Assembly: GCF_021568285.1 (NCBI RefSeq)
Contig: NZ_JAKGTQ010000004.1
Location: forward strand, 227,525 to 291,524
DNA: 64,000 nucleotides
Direction: 5' to 3'
From: Rheinheimera sp. UJ63
GTDB lineage: Bacteria > Pseudomonadota > Gammaproteobacteria > Enterobacterales > Alteromonadaceae
Position 1 is the stretch's first letter. Every line of letters starts with the position of its first letter. The translations under genes were made by a program, and so were the position numbers. Shown here in pieces: positions 54,151 through 63,595 of the stretch. Under the pieces are notes generated by a model, which worked only from the letters and a program-made list of their open reading frames with translations, was not told the origin of the DNA and did not search any database.

Positions 54151-54539
54151 AACGTTACCTAAAGATTAACAGCCTATCGTTAGACTCGCCAAGTGAGTGA
54201 AGCTATCGAGAAGTGATGAGGTTGTCTAAAGATTTGTTAAGCAATTTTACAGTAGAAATATGAATAGCTTATGAAGAAAAGCGCTTATCGGTAATTAATC
54301 GCCAAAAAAAGATATTTTTTGAGCGTTTTTGCCTCATATTATTCGCATCAGAAATCAGTCATGTTACAATCGTATGACGGGATTTGCTTTGGCAATAGAA
54401 CAATAGAAAAGTTCCCGTAATTTGGTAAACGTAACGAAAATGACATATTTGTCCGTTATGCTCGCCAGCAGATTGATAGCAATCTTACAAAACTAAATCG
54501 GATTTAGCTAAGAACCCACAACTACCAGGTGAAAACGAT
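54151..54539. other. 389-bp divergent regulatory gap
   Basis: This AT-rich gap separates the EEP-family gene and the TonB-dependent receptor. It has no gene. Two inverted repeats are visible: TTGC-tttg-GCAA (54384-54395) and a wider one, ACGGGA/TCCCGT (54377-54418). Either could be an operator. I see no strong -35/-10 pair. Confidence 0.4.
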
Positions 54540-57500
54540 ATGAAAATTAAACATTTAGCGTTGGCAGTGACACTCGCCTTGGGTGTCAGTAATTTGGCTT
54601 ATGCCGATACATCTTCTGCCATTCGCGGCAATATTGTCAGCCCTACTGGACAAATTGCTTCTAATGCACGTGTAGAAATTCTGCACGTACCTTCAGGTAC
54701 TCGTTCTGTTGCTGTGTCTAACGACTCAGGTGCTTTCTCTAGTTCTGGTTTACGTGTTGGCGGCCCTTACACTGTAACCATCACCAGCAACGAAGGTACA
54801 AAAACTTACGAAAATATTTTTATTTCCTTAGGTGAGACATTTCGTTTAAATGCACAGCTTGAGTCTTCTCAAGTTGAACGTATTGCAGTTACAGGCAGTG
54901 CGCTTTCTACTGGTAATAACACAGGTAGCAGCAGCTACTTTGGCGCGGCTGACATTGCCAACGCACCAAGTTTTGACCGTGACATTAAAGATATCGTTCG
55001 TAACAACCCATTAGCGGTTTTATCGTCTAAAGACGGTGAGTTAAGCGTTGCCGGTACTAACCCACGTTTTAACAGCATTTCAGTTGACGGCATTGCGCAA
55101 AACGATGACTTCGGTTTGAACGCTAACGGTTACCCAACGACACGTTCACCTATTTCTTTAGATGCTATCGATCAAGTTACTATCGACGTTTCCCCTTTTA
55201 ACGCTAAAGACAGCGGTTTCCAAGGTGCAAAAATTAACGCGGTGACCAAGTCAGGCGCGAATGACATGTTTGGTTCTTTGTTCTATGAAACGCAGAATGA
55301 CAAACTGGCCGGCACGCCGAAAAACCGTGGTCAAGATATTCCGTTAGCCTTTGATGAAACAACCTATGGTGCGACCTTAGGCGGCGCTATCGTTCAAGAT
55401 AAATTGTTCTTCTTCGCGTCTTACGAGTTTTATGAAGCGGATACGCCAATTGAGTGGGGCCCAGCAGGTTCAGGTGCGCCTAACCAAACTGACGCAACAA
55501 ATGCTCAGTATTTACAAGTTCAACAAATTGCCCGTGATGTGTACGGTGTAGATGCCGGTGCTTGGGATATCTCTCCTGTCACTGACGACGAAAAGTTCTT
55601 GTTAAAGTTAGACTGGAACATTAACAATGACCATCGTGCTGCTTTTACCTATCAATACAGTAAAGGTAACCGTACGTCTAACACCTCAGGTTTTGCTGGT
55701 GAATTACGTTTATCTTCTCACTGGTACGATCGGGTAGAAGAGTTAAACAACTATGCGTTTAAACTCTACTCAGATTGGAATCCAGATTTCTCCACCCAGT
55801 TCAGCATTACTTATATCGATAACCCGACAACACAAGCGTCATACGGTGATTTCGGTGATGTCACCATTTTCACCCCAACCGGTAACATTGCTATTGGTTC
55901 AGATGTATCACGTCACTCAAATGAACTGAAAAAAGAATCATTAATCTTAGCTATGGATGCCGATTACTTGTTAGGTGATCACAGCATTAATTTCGGTTAT
56001 CAGTATAAAAGCTTAGACATCTATAACTTGTTCTTACAGCGCACTAAAGGTGAATATCAATTCGCAAGTATCGCTGATTTTGCAAATCGTCAAGCTTCTT
56101 TCTTACGTTACCAAAACGCCACTAGCTTAAACCCAGTTGATGCTGCAGCAGCGTTTACTCGTGATGAGCATGCTATTTATGTTCACGATGAATGGGCTGT
56201 ATCACCAGAATTAGTGTTAGATATGGGTATTCGTTATGAGATGCTTGCATCAAGTGACACACCTAAAGCTAACAGCCAGTCTGAAGCGCGCACGGGTTTC
56301 CCTAACACTGAAAACTTAGATGGCACGGGTATCGTGTTACCACGTTTTGGTTTTACTTGGGATGCCGCTGATGACTTAGTGGTTCGCGGTGGTGTCGGTC
56401 GTTTCTCTGGTGGTCAGCCTACCGTTTGGGTATCTAACTCTTACTCAAACCCTGGTGTAGGTATTGGTGAAGTGACGTTAAGAAGTGGCGCAGATTTATC
56501 TAACATCAATATCACTGAGATCCCACAAAATGTGTTAAACACCGTTGCTAACTCAACACGTTTCGCAGGCACTAACTTCACCGATCCTAATTTTAAACTA
56601 CCTTCAGATTGGCGTTTCCAGTTAGCGACTGATTACAGCTTCGATCTACCGATTATTGGTGACAATATTCTGTGGACAGCTGAAGTAATGTATAAAAAAG
56701 CTGAAAACACCGCATTCTGGATTGATGCGAGCTTAACGGGTGATGAAGATGGTACAACGCTGGATGGCGGCCGTATCATTTATAACGACCCAGATGGCAC
56801 AACGACCGACTTAATGCTGACCAACGCAGACAAAGACGGCCGTTCTAAAATCTTCAGCACGGTATTATTTAAAAAGTGGGATAGTGGTGTTTCATTAACT
56901 ACGTCTTACACCAATCAAGATATTACGGATTCACACACCAGCACCAGTTCAACTGCCGGTAGTAACTACGGTTTCAACACCGCAATTAACCGTAACGAAG
57001 CTATCGTAGGCCGTTCAGCGTTTGAAACTGAGCACCGTTTCGTGATTAACTTCGGTTATGAAACTGAACTGTTCGCCGGTTACAAAACTAACGTGAACAT
57101 GTTCTTCGAGCGTCGTTCAGGTAAGCCAATTACTTATTATGCTGATGGTAATGCTGTTGCAGGTCTGCCAGATCCATATGGTTTGATCAGCCCGGGTACC
57201 TTTGGTGATGCATTGTTACCGTACATCCCAACTCAAGGTGATCCAAATGTGCGTTTTGCCTCAGCAGCAGCTGAAGCCACATTCTTCAACACCCTCAATA
57301 CACTTGGCTTAGATAAATACGCCGGTGGTTATTTACCACGTGGTGTCAGCACCACGCCTTGGGTAACCACGCTTGATTTAAGCATCCGTCAAGAAATCCC
57401 AGGTTTAGTTGAAGGCCATAAAGGTTTAGTTTACTTCACTATCGATAACTTCCTGAACTTACTGGATAGCACCAAAGGTAAGGTATACGGCAGTAACTTC

Positions 57501-57650
57501 GGTACTATCGAGTTGTTTGAATTCACTATTGACCCAGCAACACGTCAATATGTGTATGGCAACCCATCTACCAACACCAACAACTGGGATACTTTCTACA
57601 CGCAAGATTCCGCTTGGCGTTTAAAAGTAGGTGTGAAGTACACTTTCTAA
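54540..57650 (+). CDS. TonB-dependent receptor with N-terminal CarboxypepD_reg domain
   Basis: An outer-membrane receptor of 1036 residues (Oar/OmpA-related type). A signal peptide (residues 1-22, ending AYA) leads to a carboxypeptidase-regulatory-like Ig-fold domain (about 27-110), then the TonB box region (VERIAVTGSAL) and plug, and a long beta-barrel ending in an aromatic residue (KYTF). In its family such receptors take up peptides, sugars or other large ligands, and the substrate cannot be read. A strong terminator follows, separating it from the uridine kinase operon. Confidence 0.92.
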   Translation: MKIKHLALAVTLALGVSNLAYADTSSAIRGNIVSPTGQIASNARVEILHVPSGTRSVAVSNDSGAFSSSGLRVGGPYTVTITSNEGTKTYENIFISLGETFRLNAQLESSQVERIAVTGSALSTGNNTGSSSYFGAADIANAPSFDRDIKDIVRNNPLAVLSSKDGELSVAGTNPRFNSISVDGIAQNDDFGLNANGYPTTRSPISLDAIDQVTIDVSPFNAKDSGFQGAKINAVTKSGANDMFGSLFYETQNDKLAGTPKNRGQDIPLAFDETTYGATLGGAIVQDKLFFFASYEFYEADTPIEWGPAGSGAPNQTDATNAQYLQVQQIARDVYGVDAGAWDISPVTDDEKFLLKLDWNINNDHRAAFTYQYSKGNRTSNTSGFAGELRLSSHWYDRVEELNNYAFKLYSDWNPDFSTQFSITYIDNPTTQASYGDFGDVTIFTPTGNIAIGSDVSRHSNELKKESLILAMDADYLLGDHSINFGYQYKSLDIYNLFLQRTKGEYQFASIADFANRQASFLRYQNATSLNPVDAAAAFTRDEHAIYVHDEWAVSPELVLDMGIRYEMLASSDTPKANSQSEARTGFPNTENLDGTGIVLPRFGFTWDAADDLVVRGGVGRFSGGQPTVWVSNSYSNPGVGIGEVTLRSGADLSNINITEIPQNVLNTVANSTRFAGTNFTDPNFKLPSDWRFQLATDYSFDLPIIGDNILWTAEVMYKKAENTAFWIDASLTGDEDGTTLDGGRIIYNDPDGTTTDLMLTNADKDGRSKIFSTVLFKKWDSGVSLTTSYTNQDITDSHTSTSSTAGSNYGFNTAINRNEAIVGRSAFETEHRFVINFGYETELFAGYKTNVNMFFERRSGKPITYYADGNAVAGLPDPYGLISPGTFGDALLPYIPTQGDPNVRFASAAAEATFFNTLNTLGLDKYAGGYLPRGVSTTPWVTTLDLSIRQEIPGLVEGHKGLVYFTIDNFLNLLDSTKGKVYGSNFGTIELFEFTIDPATRQYVYGNPSTNTNNWDTFYTQDSAWRLKVGVKYTF

Positions 57651-57670
57651 TGTTTGCTTAATTGCATGCT

Positions 57671-57702
57671 AAAAATGCCAGTCAATTGACTGGCATTTTT
57701 TT
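57671..57702. terminator. Terminator after the TonB-dependent receptor
   Basis: A perfect 30-base palindrome (ATGCCAGTCAA and TTGACTGGCAT with A and T runs) is followed by eight T residues. It is 20 bases after the stop and works as a strong Rho-independent terminator. Confidence 0.95.
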
Positions 57703-57715
57703 TAGTAGTTTTTTA

Positions 57716-57744
57716 TTTATATCTGCAGCGTAATTAGCGATAAT
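57716..57744 (+). promoter_or_regulatory. Possible promoter of the udk operon
   Basis: TTTATA and GATAAT are 17 bases apart and end 32 bases before the udk start. The -35 is weak. It is the only reasonable pair between the receptor terminator and udk. Confidence 0.4.
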
Positions 57745-57776
57745 CGCCAACTGTTTTCTTTAAAGTAAGTGATCTT

Positions 57777-58409
57777 GTGGGTAAGAATACCATTATCGCC
57801 ATAGCGGGCGCTTCGGCTTCCGGTAAAAGCTTATTTGCATCAACTGTTTACCAAGAACTAGTAGCTGAACTAGGTGGTGAGCGTATTGCTATTCTGTCTG
57901 AAGATGCCTATTACCGTGATCAAAGTCATTTGTCTTTTGATCAACGTATACTGACGAATTATGATCATCCCTCTGCGTTTGAACATTCGCTGTTAGTAGA
58001 ACATTTAAAATTATTGCGGGCCGGTCAAAATATCGCCATGCCGCAATACAGTTACAAGCTTCATACGCGTTTAGACGAAACAATTAAAGTGCAGGCTGCT
58101 AAAGTAATTTTAGTAGAAGGTATTTTATTATTAACTGACGAGCGCTTGCGCGATGAGTTTGATATCACGGTGTTTATGGATACTCCGCTTGATATCTGTT
58201 TATTACGTCGAATTAAAAGGGATCTAGAAGATCGTGGCCGCAGCCTAGCCTCTGTTACTGAACAGTATGAAAGCACCGTTCGCCCCGCCTTTTTTGAGTT
58301 TATTGCACCTTCAAAACAGTATGCCGACTTGGTGGTTACCCGTGGTGGTAAAAATCAGATAGCGATTGATATTATAAAAGCAAAAATTCGCCAGTTACTG
58401 GCAGAATAA
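57777..58409 (+). CDS. udk: Uridine kinase
   Basis: A 210-residue cytoplasmic kinase phosphorylating uridine and cytidine to their monophosphates in pyrimidine salvage. The P-loop is GASASGKS at residue 11, and [18 protein letters not shown], and the [13 protein letters not shown] lid are typical. Length matches E. coli Udk. A GTG start is used. The nucleoside transporter gene starts 18 bases after it, so substrate uptake and trapping are likely cotranscribed. Confidence 0.96.
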   Translation: MGKNTIIAIAGASASGKSLFASTVYQELVAELGGERIAILSEDAYYRDQSHLSFDQRILTNYDHPSAFEHSLLVEHLKLLRAGQNIAMPQYSYKLHTRLDETIKVQAAKVILVEGILLLTDERLRDEFDITVFMDTPLDICLLRRIKRDLEDRGRSLASVTEQYESTVRPAFFEFIAPSKQYADLVVTRGGKNQIAIDIIKAKIRQLLAE

Positions 58410-58427
58410 CAATCAGGGAAATTACGT

Positions 58428-59636
58428 ATGATGGGATTAGTGGGCATTGTTGCCCTGTTACTGGTTGCGTATGTGGCATCGGCACATCGTAGCAGAATCA
58501 ACTGGCGAACCGTAGGTGGGGCTTTTGCCATTCAAATAGCTATTGGCGCTTTTGTGTTGTATGTGCCTTTTGGACAAGATGTTTTATACAATGTCTCGCA
58601 GGTGGTCGCTAACGTGATTGGTTATGCCAATGCCGGCATTCTATTTTTGTTTGGCGACTTGGGTAATTTCTCGCAAGGCTTTATCTTCGCGATCCATGTG
58701 CTCACCATCATCATCTTTTTCTCATCGTTAATCGCGGTGCTGTATCACATAGGTGTTATGACGTGGGTGATCCGCTTGATCGGTGGTGGTCTACAAAAAC
58801 TGCTGGGCACTAGTCGGCCGGAATCGATGTCAGCCGCAGCGAACATCTTTGTTGGTCAAACCGAAGCACCATTAATTGTGCGTCCTTTTATTCCGACGAT
58901 GACCCGTTCAGAATTATTCGCCGTAATGGTAGGGGGCTTAGCTTCCGTTGCTGGTTCAGTATTAGCAGGTTATGCAGGTTTAGGTATTGAATTAAAATAC
59001 TTAATTGCAGCTAGTTTTATGGCCGCACCTGGGGGCTTTTTAATGGCAAAAATTATTTTGCCGGAAACTGAAGAGCCAAAAAACGAATTGACAGAAATTG
59101 GTGGCGAAAAGCCGCATACCAATTTAATTGATGCCGCGGCATCCGGCGCGTCAAGCGGTATGCAGTTGGCTTTGAATGTCGGCGCGATGTTGTTGGCTTT
59201 TGTTGGGTTAATTGCATTAGTAAACGGCATTGTTGGCGGTATTGGCAATTGGATAGGTGTTGAAGGCCTAACCTTACAATTAATCTTTGGTTATGTGTTT
59301 CAACCTTTAGCTTTTATTCTGGGTGTGTCTTGGGATGAAGCCCGTGCTGCTGGTAGTTTTATTGGCCAGAAGTTGGTCATTAATGAATTTGTCGCATACC
59401 TCGACTTTGTGCAAGTGAAGGAACAGCTAAGCGCGCATACGCAAGTTATTGTAACGATAGCGTTATGTGGTTTTGCTAACTTTTCTTCTATTGCCATTTT
59501 ATTAGGCGGTTTGGGCGGTATGGCTCCATCTCGTCGCGCTGATATTGCTGAGCTAGGCTTAAAAGCTTTGCTTGCGGCAACATTAGCGAACTTAATGAGC
59601 GCTGCTATTGCAGGGTTCTTTTTTTACTTAGGCTAA
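58428..59636 (+). CDS. Concentrative nucleoside transporter (NupC family)
   Basis: A 402-residue inner-membrane protein of the CNT family, about 8-10 helices, that imports nucleosides with H+ or Na+. Landmarks are [12 protein letters not shown] and the C-terminal [20 protein letters not shown], both in the substrate-binding core. AGGGAAA precedes the ATG; another ATG follows directly. It lies between uridine kinase and the oxygenase with gaps of 18 and 17 bases. Confidence 0.95.
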   Translation: MMGLVGIVALLLVAYVASAHRSRINWRTVGGAFAIQIAIGAFVLYVPFGQDVLYNVSQVVANVIGYANAGILFLFGDLGNFSQGFIFAIHVLTIIIFFSSLIAVLYHIGVMTWVIRLIGGGLQKLLGTSRPESMSAAANIFVGQTEAPLIVRPFIPTMTRSELFAVMVGGLASVAGSVLAGYAGLGIELKYLIAASFMAAPGGFLMAKIILPETEEPKNELTEIGGEKPHTNLIDAAASGASSGMQLALNVGAMLLAFVGLIALVNGIVGGIGNWIGVEGLTLQLIFGYVFQPLAFILGVSWDEARAAGSFIGQKLVINEFVAYLDFVQVKEQLSAHTQVIVTIALCGFANFSSIAILLGGLGGMAPSRRADIAELGLKALLAATLANLMSAAIAGFFFYLG

Positions 59637-59653
59637 AAAAACAGGTCTTTTAT

Positions 59654-60601
59654 ATGACACAGCATGTTCCAACGTTAGATATAAGACGGTTTGCCACCGA
59701 CAAAGAAAACTTTGTTGCCGAAATTGGCAAAGCCTACACTGAATTTGGATTTTGTGGCATCAGTGGCCACGGTATTCCAGATGAAGTGGTAGAGAATACC
59801 TATAAGGTCATCAAGCAATTTTTTGCCTTACCGACAGAGCTGAAAGCTTCGTATGCCAAACCTGAACAAGGTGGTGCTCGGGGTTATACCGCAGTGGGTG
59901 TTGAGAAAGCAAAAGATTCCAATCATCCCGATTTGAAAGAGTTTTGGCATGTTGGTCGTGAATTGGATGGTGCAGCACCGCATCCCAGTTTATATCCAAA
60001 TATGTGGCCGGCTGAAGTACCTGGCTTTAAAGAAGCCTCTTCAACCTTATTTACTGAGTTAGAAAAACTGGGTAATCGTGTATTAGAGGCGTTAGCCTTG
60101 TATCTACAGCAAGATCAGCACTATTTTGCAGATAAAGTGAATTATGGTAACTCCATTCTACGAGCTATCCACTATCCACCGATTAAAGATACGGAAACCC
60201 AATCGATCCGTGCAGGCCAGCATGAAGATATTAATTTAATCACTTTGCTCGTTGGTTCAAACGAAGCCGGTTTAGAGATTTTACGCCGTGATGGTAGCTG
60301 GTTACCGGTTACCACCATTGAAGGTACTATAGTGGTGAATATCGGTGATATGTTGCAGCGCTTAACTAACCATGTGTTACCGTCGACAACACATCGAGTG
60401 GTTAATCCAGCGGGAATGGCAGCGAGCGAGCCACGTTATTCTATTCCGTTTTTTATGCATCCTAATCCTGACTTTGTTATTGAAACGTTAGACAGCTGCA
60501 TTAGTGAAAAACGACCAAACTTATATCCAGAGCCGATTAACTCAAATGATTATTTGATGCAGCGGCTGGAAGAGATTGGTTTGCTGAAAAAAGCGAAGTA
60601 A
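59654..60601 (+). CDS. 2-oxoglutarate/Fe(II) oxygenase, isopenicillin-N-synthase family
   Basis: A 315-residue oxygenase. The iron ligands His190, Asp192 (GQHEDINLITLL) and His247 (TTHRVVNP), and the 2-oxoglutarate-binding Arg261 (RYSIPFF), are all present, with an N-terminal DIOX_N domain (RRFATDKENFV, FGFCGISGHGIP). Its family includes thymine hydroxylase and plant hormone and beta-lactam enzymes. It follows the nucleoside transporter by 17 bases, so a nucleoside or pyrimidine base is a reasonable guess for the substrate; this is inference. Confidence 0.88.
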   Translation: MTQHVPTLDIRRFATDKENFVAEIGKAYTEFGFCGISGHGIPDEVVENTYKVIKQFFALPTELKASYAKPEQGGARGYTAVGVEKAKDSNHPDLKEFWHVGRELDGAAPHPSLYPNMWPAEVPGFKEASSTLFTELEKLGNRVLEALALYLQQDQHYFADKVNYGNSILRAIHYPPIKDTETQSIRAGQHEDINLITLLVGSNEAGLEILRRDGSWLPVTTIEGTIVVNIGDMLQRLTNHVLPSTTHRVVNPAGMAASEPRYSIPFFMHPNPDFVIETLDSCISEKRPNLYPEPINSNDYLMQRLEEIGLLKKAK

Positions 60602-60664
60602 TAAAGGCTTTGCTCAGCAAATAACCGAACATGAAAAAACGTGCAGAATAGTTGAATCGAGTAG

Positions 60665-60692
60665 TTGACTAGTTTATTTGAATCGCTATACT
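60665..60692 (+). promoter_or_regulatory. tRNA-Leu promoter
   Basis: TTGACT and TATACT are 16 bases apart and followed by a GC-rich discriminator (GCACGCC), typical of stringently controlled stable-RNA promoters. It lies 35 bases before the tRNA. Confidence 0.85.
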
Positions 60693-60727
60693 GCACGCCA
60701 TGTTAGGTGCTGTGCACAAAACATAAC

Positions 60728-60813
60728 GCAGATGTGGTGGAATTGGTAGACACGCAAGCTTCAGGTGTTTGTGCCCACAAGGCGTGAGAGTTCGAGTCTC
60801 TCCATCTGCACCA
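60728..60813 (+). tRNA. tRNA-Leu (anticodon CAG)
   Basis: An 86-base type II tRNA. The acceptor stem pairs GCAGATG with CATCTGC, and the anticodon loop TTCAGGT holds CAG at 60762-60764, flanked by a CAAGC/GTTTG stem with one G-T pair. A long variable arm, a standard TTCGAGT T-loop and an encoded CCA end follow. It reads CUG codons. It has its own promoter and terminator. Confidence 0.97.
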
Positions 60814-60816
60814 ATT

Positions 60817-60838
60817 AACCGGCTATCGCCGGTTTTTT
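60817..60838 (+). terminator. Terminator of tRNA-Leu
   Basis: AACCGGC and GCCGGTT pair around TATC and the T-run that follows starts within the stem. It lies directly after the tRNA CCA end. Confidence 0.9.
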
Positions 60839-60883
60839 GCTTTTTGGCGTTCGCCTTTTTGGTAAAAGGCTTTGCTCAACGGG

Positions 60884-62350
60884 CTAGCGGGTTAATTCAA
60901 TCCGTCGAATAAAATCTTCCACTAGCATATCGTACAACTTATTTCCCAGATAAAGATCTTCTACACCATCATCAATGTTCGGGTTATCGTTCACCTCAAT
61001 TACAAACACTTGTTCACCCGCTTGTTTTAAATCAACACCATACAAACTATCGCCAATAGGTTTACAGGCAGCGAGTGCGGCAGCAAGCACATGCTGCGGC
61101 ACGTCGGCAATAGCACAAGTACTAAAGCCACCACTTTGTGTTTTAGTCTTACCATGTTTGTAGATTTGCCAGTGGTTCCTTGCCATAAAGTATTTACAGG
61201 CAAACAACGGTTGACCATTTAAAACCCCAATACGCCAATCAAAATCGGTAAAAGTATAACGCTGCGCCAAGATAATCGCACTTTGCTCAAACAGCGCGGC
61301 CAGTTGAGCTTTAAATTCAGTCAACGTAGACACTTTAACAACCCCCCGAGAAAAGCTGCCATCTGGGATCTTCAATACCAAGGGTAAACCCAAAGCATCG
61401 GCTGCTTTTTCTAGGTTATCGTGGTCATGTTTAAATAACATTAAGCCATCTGGGCTGGGCACATTGTGTTGTTGAAATAAAGTTTGCAGATAAACTTTAT
61501 TACCACAGCGTAATATCGAGTTAGGATCATCAATCACCGCTAACCCTTCACGCTCTGCTTTAACCGCCATATGAAAGGTATGATGATTAACGGCAGTCGT
61601 TTCGCGTATAAATAAACCATCGAATTCGGCTAATCGCTGCATATCTTTCGCAGTAATATGTTCGATATCCATTGCCGCGCGTTTTGCCGCTTTAGCAAAT
61701 AACTCTAAAGACTTAGGTGTGCAGGGTGGGAATTTCTCAGTGGGGTTAGTTAACACAGCCAAATCATATTTGAATTTCAAATTCTTTGGCTCTAAACGCC
61801 ATATTTTATGGCTGTAGCGTTCTAACACTTCGGCAAAAAAGCTTTGTTCTGTTTCCGTTAGTTTATGTACCGCCCCTATCTTGATTGACTTAATTTGCCA
61901 CTGTACTTTTTTTTGTAGCTCAACCCTAAGTACCGGAACGGGCAAAGCTTCAAATAGATAGCTGGCAAATTTGCGTAAAGCTTTAAGTTCTGTTTCACCA
62001 AAATAGATATTAAAAGTGAGCTGCTCTTCTGTCGACTCCGTCAGTGCTTTAGCCAGTTGACTGCGCAGTTGGCCAGGCAGTTCTTCAATAAGCTCTGAAA
62101 TCTCATGTCGATTAAATTTATTAAAAGCTCTTAATGAAGGCATCACGTGGTGATTATTGGCTTCTGCTAAGAGCGAGCAGTAATAACCTGTACCGAGATA
62201 ATGCGCTTGGCGACATAGGTTAATCACTCTAACTCGCTGTGCTTGCTTTGGTCGCCATTTTAAATAGTCGGGTAAACTCATTACGCCATCATATTGATAA
62301 AAGGGCGCCCAATCTTGCAGTTTGTCGACAACGATAATCAGTTTTGCCAT
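60884..62350 (-). CDS. RimK-like ATP-grasp ligase with RLAN domain
   Basis: A 488-residue protein. The N-terminal half (about residues 1-185) matches the RLAN domain that precedes RimK-type ligases. The rest is an ATP-grasp fold of the glutamate/peptide-ligase class: LPLVLKIPDGSFSRGVVKV near residue 325, and metal-binding EVNDNPNIDDG near residue 455. Such enzymes form amide bonds, adding amino acids to peptides or proteins. Its true substrate is not known. It runs divergently from a GNAT-C39 fusion gene with a 117-bp shared upstream gap, so the two probably act together. Confidence 0.88.
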   Translation of the reverse strand: MAKLIIVVDKLQDWAPFYQYDGVMSLPDYLKWRPKQAQRVRVINLCRQAHYLGTGYYCSLLAEANNHHVMPSLRAFNKFNRHEISELIEELPGQLRSQLAKALTESTEEQLTFNIYFGETELKALRKFASYLFEALPVPVLRVELQKKVQWQIKSIKIGAVHKLTETEQSFFAEVLERYSHKIWRLEPKNLKFKYDLAVLTNPTEKFPPCTPKSLELFAKAAKRAAMDIEHITAKDMQRLAEFDGLFIRETTAVNHHTFHMAVKAEREGLAVIDDPNSILRCGNKVYLQTLFQQHNVPSPDGLMLFKHDHDNLEKAADALGLPLVLKIPDGSFSRGVVKVSTLTEFKAQLAALFEQSAIILAQRYTFTDFDWRIGVLNGQPLFACKYFMARNHWQIYKHGKTKTQSGGFSTCAIADVPQHVLAAALAACKPIGDSLYGVDLKQAGEQVFVIEVNDNPNIDDGVEDLYLGNKLYDMLVEDFIRRIELTR

Positions 62351-62467
62351 AACACCATCAGTTTGTTTGAATTTTAGGTTCTTTCACAAGTATCGGAAAG
62401 GATCTGGCATATTGCTACTATACTAGTTAATAAAATTAGAATTAACGTGTCTCAGCAGGAGTCCGTA

Positions 62468-63595
62468 TTGTCAGATGCTCATGTTCAACCTTCTTTATCT
62501 GCTATTTGTGCAGCAGAAGTCACCGATATTGCGACCTTGGTTGAGATCGAGCAAGCTTGTTTTACCACTGATAAGCTAAGTGTGCGCAGTTTTCGGCGTT
62601 TTATCAGTGAAAAGCGCAGTGACTTATATATAGCGCGTTATAAAAACGAGATTGTCGGTTATTACTTACTGCTTTATCGGCGAGGCACAAGTTTGGCTCG
62701 GCTTTACTCGATTGCCTTATTACCCAGTGCTCGAGGCACAGGTATTGCTGCGCAACTATTAAAAGATGCGGAAGAAAGAGCGTTAGAACGGCATTGCGCT
62801 TTTATGCGATTAGAAGTTCGACCGGATAATGCGGCGGCTGTTCGTTTATATCAAAAACTGGGCTACCATCCTTTTGGGGTCAAACTTGATTTTTATGAAG
62901 ATCATACCGATGCGTTATGCATGCAGAAACAAATCCACCATTTCCCCGCCATTGCACATCAGCGTTTAGTACCTTATATACCGCAATCGACACCTTTTAC
63001 CTGTGGTCCTGCTTGCCTATTAATGGCTTTTAATTACTTTATGCCAGAGCAATATACGCCAGAGCATTTAGAAATTGATATTTGGCGAGAAGCCACTACG
63101 GTATTTATGACATCAGGTCACGGTGGTTGTGGTCCTTATGGTTTGGCGTTAGCGGCTGAGCGCAGAGGATTCGCCAGTAAAATATATGTCAATCAAGCAG
63201 GGCCGTTGTTTTTAGATACGGTGCGTACCGCAGATAAGAAAGCGGTTATGCAACGTGTCTATCATGCCGATCACAATAAGGTGCTTACTGCGAATATTCC
63301 GTTAGCTATAGTTGAGCCTAACTTAGTTTTGATCCAACAGTTACTCGATCAGGGTTATATCTTGTTAGTACTGATCAGTACCTGGCAATTTGATCGCTCC
63401 AAGGCACCGCATTGGGTAGTGGTATGTGCCATAGATGAATTCTTCGTCTATATTAATGATCCTGATGTAGCAGACATTCCTTGGCTCTCAAATAGTGAGC
63501 GCCAATACATCCCAATCAGTCATTTGGTTTTTCAAAAGGCCTTTGGCTTTGGTAAAAAGCGTTTAAAAGCGATTGTAGCGATAAAATCGCGCTAA
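62468..63595 (+). CDS. GNAT acetyltransferase fused to C39-like peptidase
   Basis: A 375-residue fusion of a RimI-like N-acetyltransferase (about residues 15-150, with the CoA loop SARGTGIAAQLL) and a C39-like cysteine peptidase (about 165-370). The peptidase triad appears as Cys179 (PFTCGPACLL), His315 (APHWVVVC) and Asp331 (INDPD). The TTG at 62468 is chosen because AGGAG is six bases before it; a GTG at 62447 lies upstream. No membrane or ABC domain follows, so it is not a bacteriocin exporter. It is divergent from the RimK-like ligase. Confidence 0.88.
   Translation: MSDAHVQPSLSAICAAEVTDIATLVEIEQACFTTDKLSVRSFRRFISEKRSDLYIARYKNEIVGYYLLLYRRGTSLARLYSIALLPSARGTGIAAQLLKDAEERALERHCAFMRLEVRPDNAAAVRLYQKLGYHPFGVKLDFYEDHTDALCMQKQIHHFPAIAHQRLVPYIPQSTPFTCGPACLLMAFNYFMPEQYTPEHLEIDIWREATTVFMTSGHGGCGPYGLALAAERRGFASKIYVNQAGPLFLDTVRTADKKAVMQRVYHADHNKVLTANIPLAIVEPNLVLIQQLLDQGYILLVLISTWQFDRSKAPHWVVVCAIDEFFVYINDPDVADIPWLSNSERQYIPISHLVFQKAFGFGKKRLKAIVAIKSR

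Noticed and set aside
60728..60813. tRNA-Leu as an attachment site for a mobile element
   Set aside because: No integrase, no repeated 3' end of the tRNA and no change of composition are visible on either side.
62468..63595. Treating the C39 peptidase as part of a bacteriocin exporter
   Set aside because: There is no ABC or membrane domain after the peptidase; it is joined to an acetyltransferase instead.
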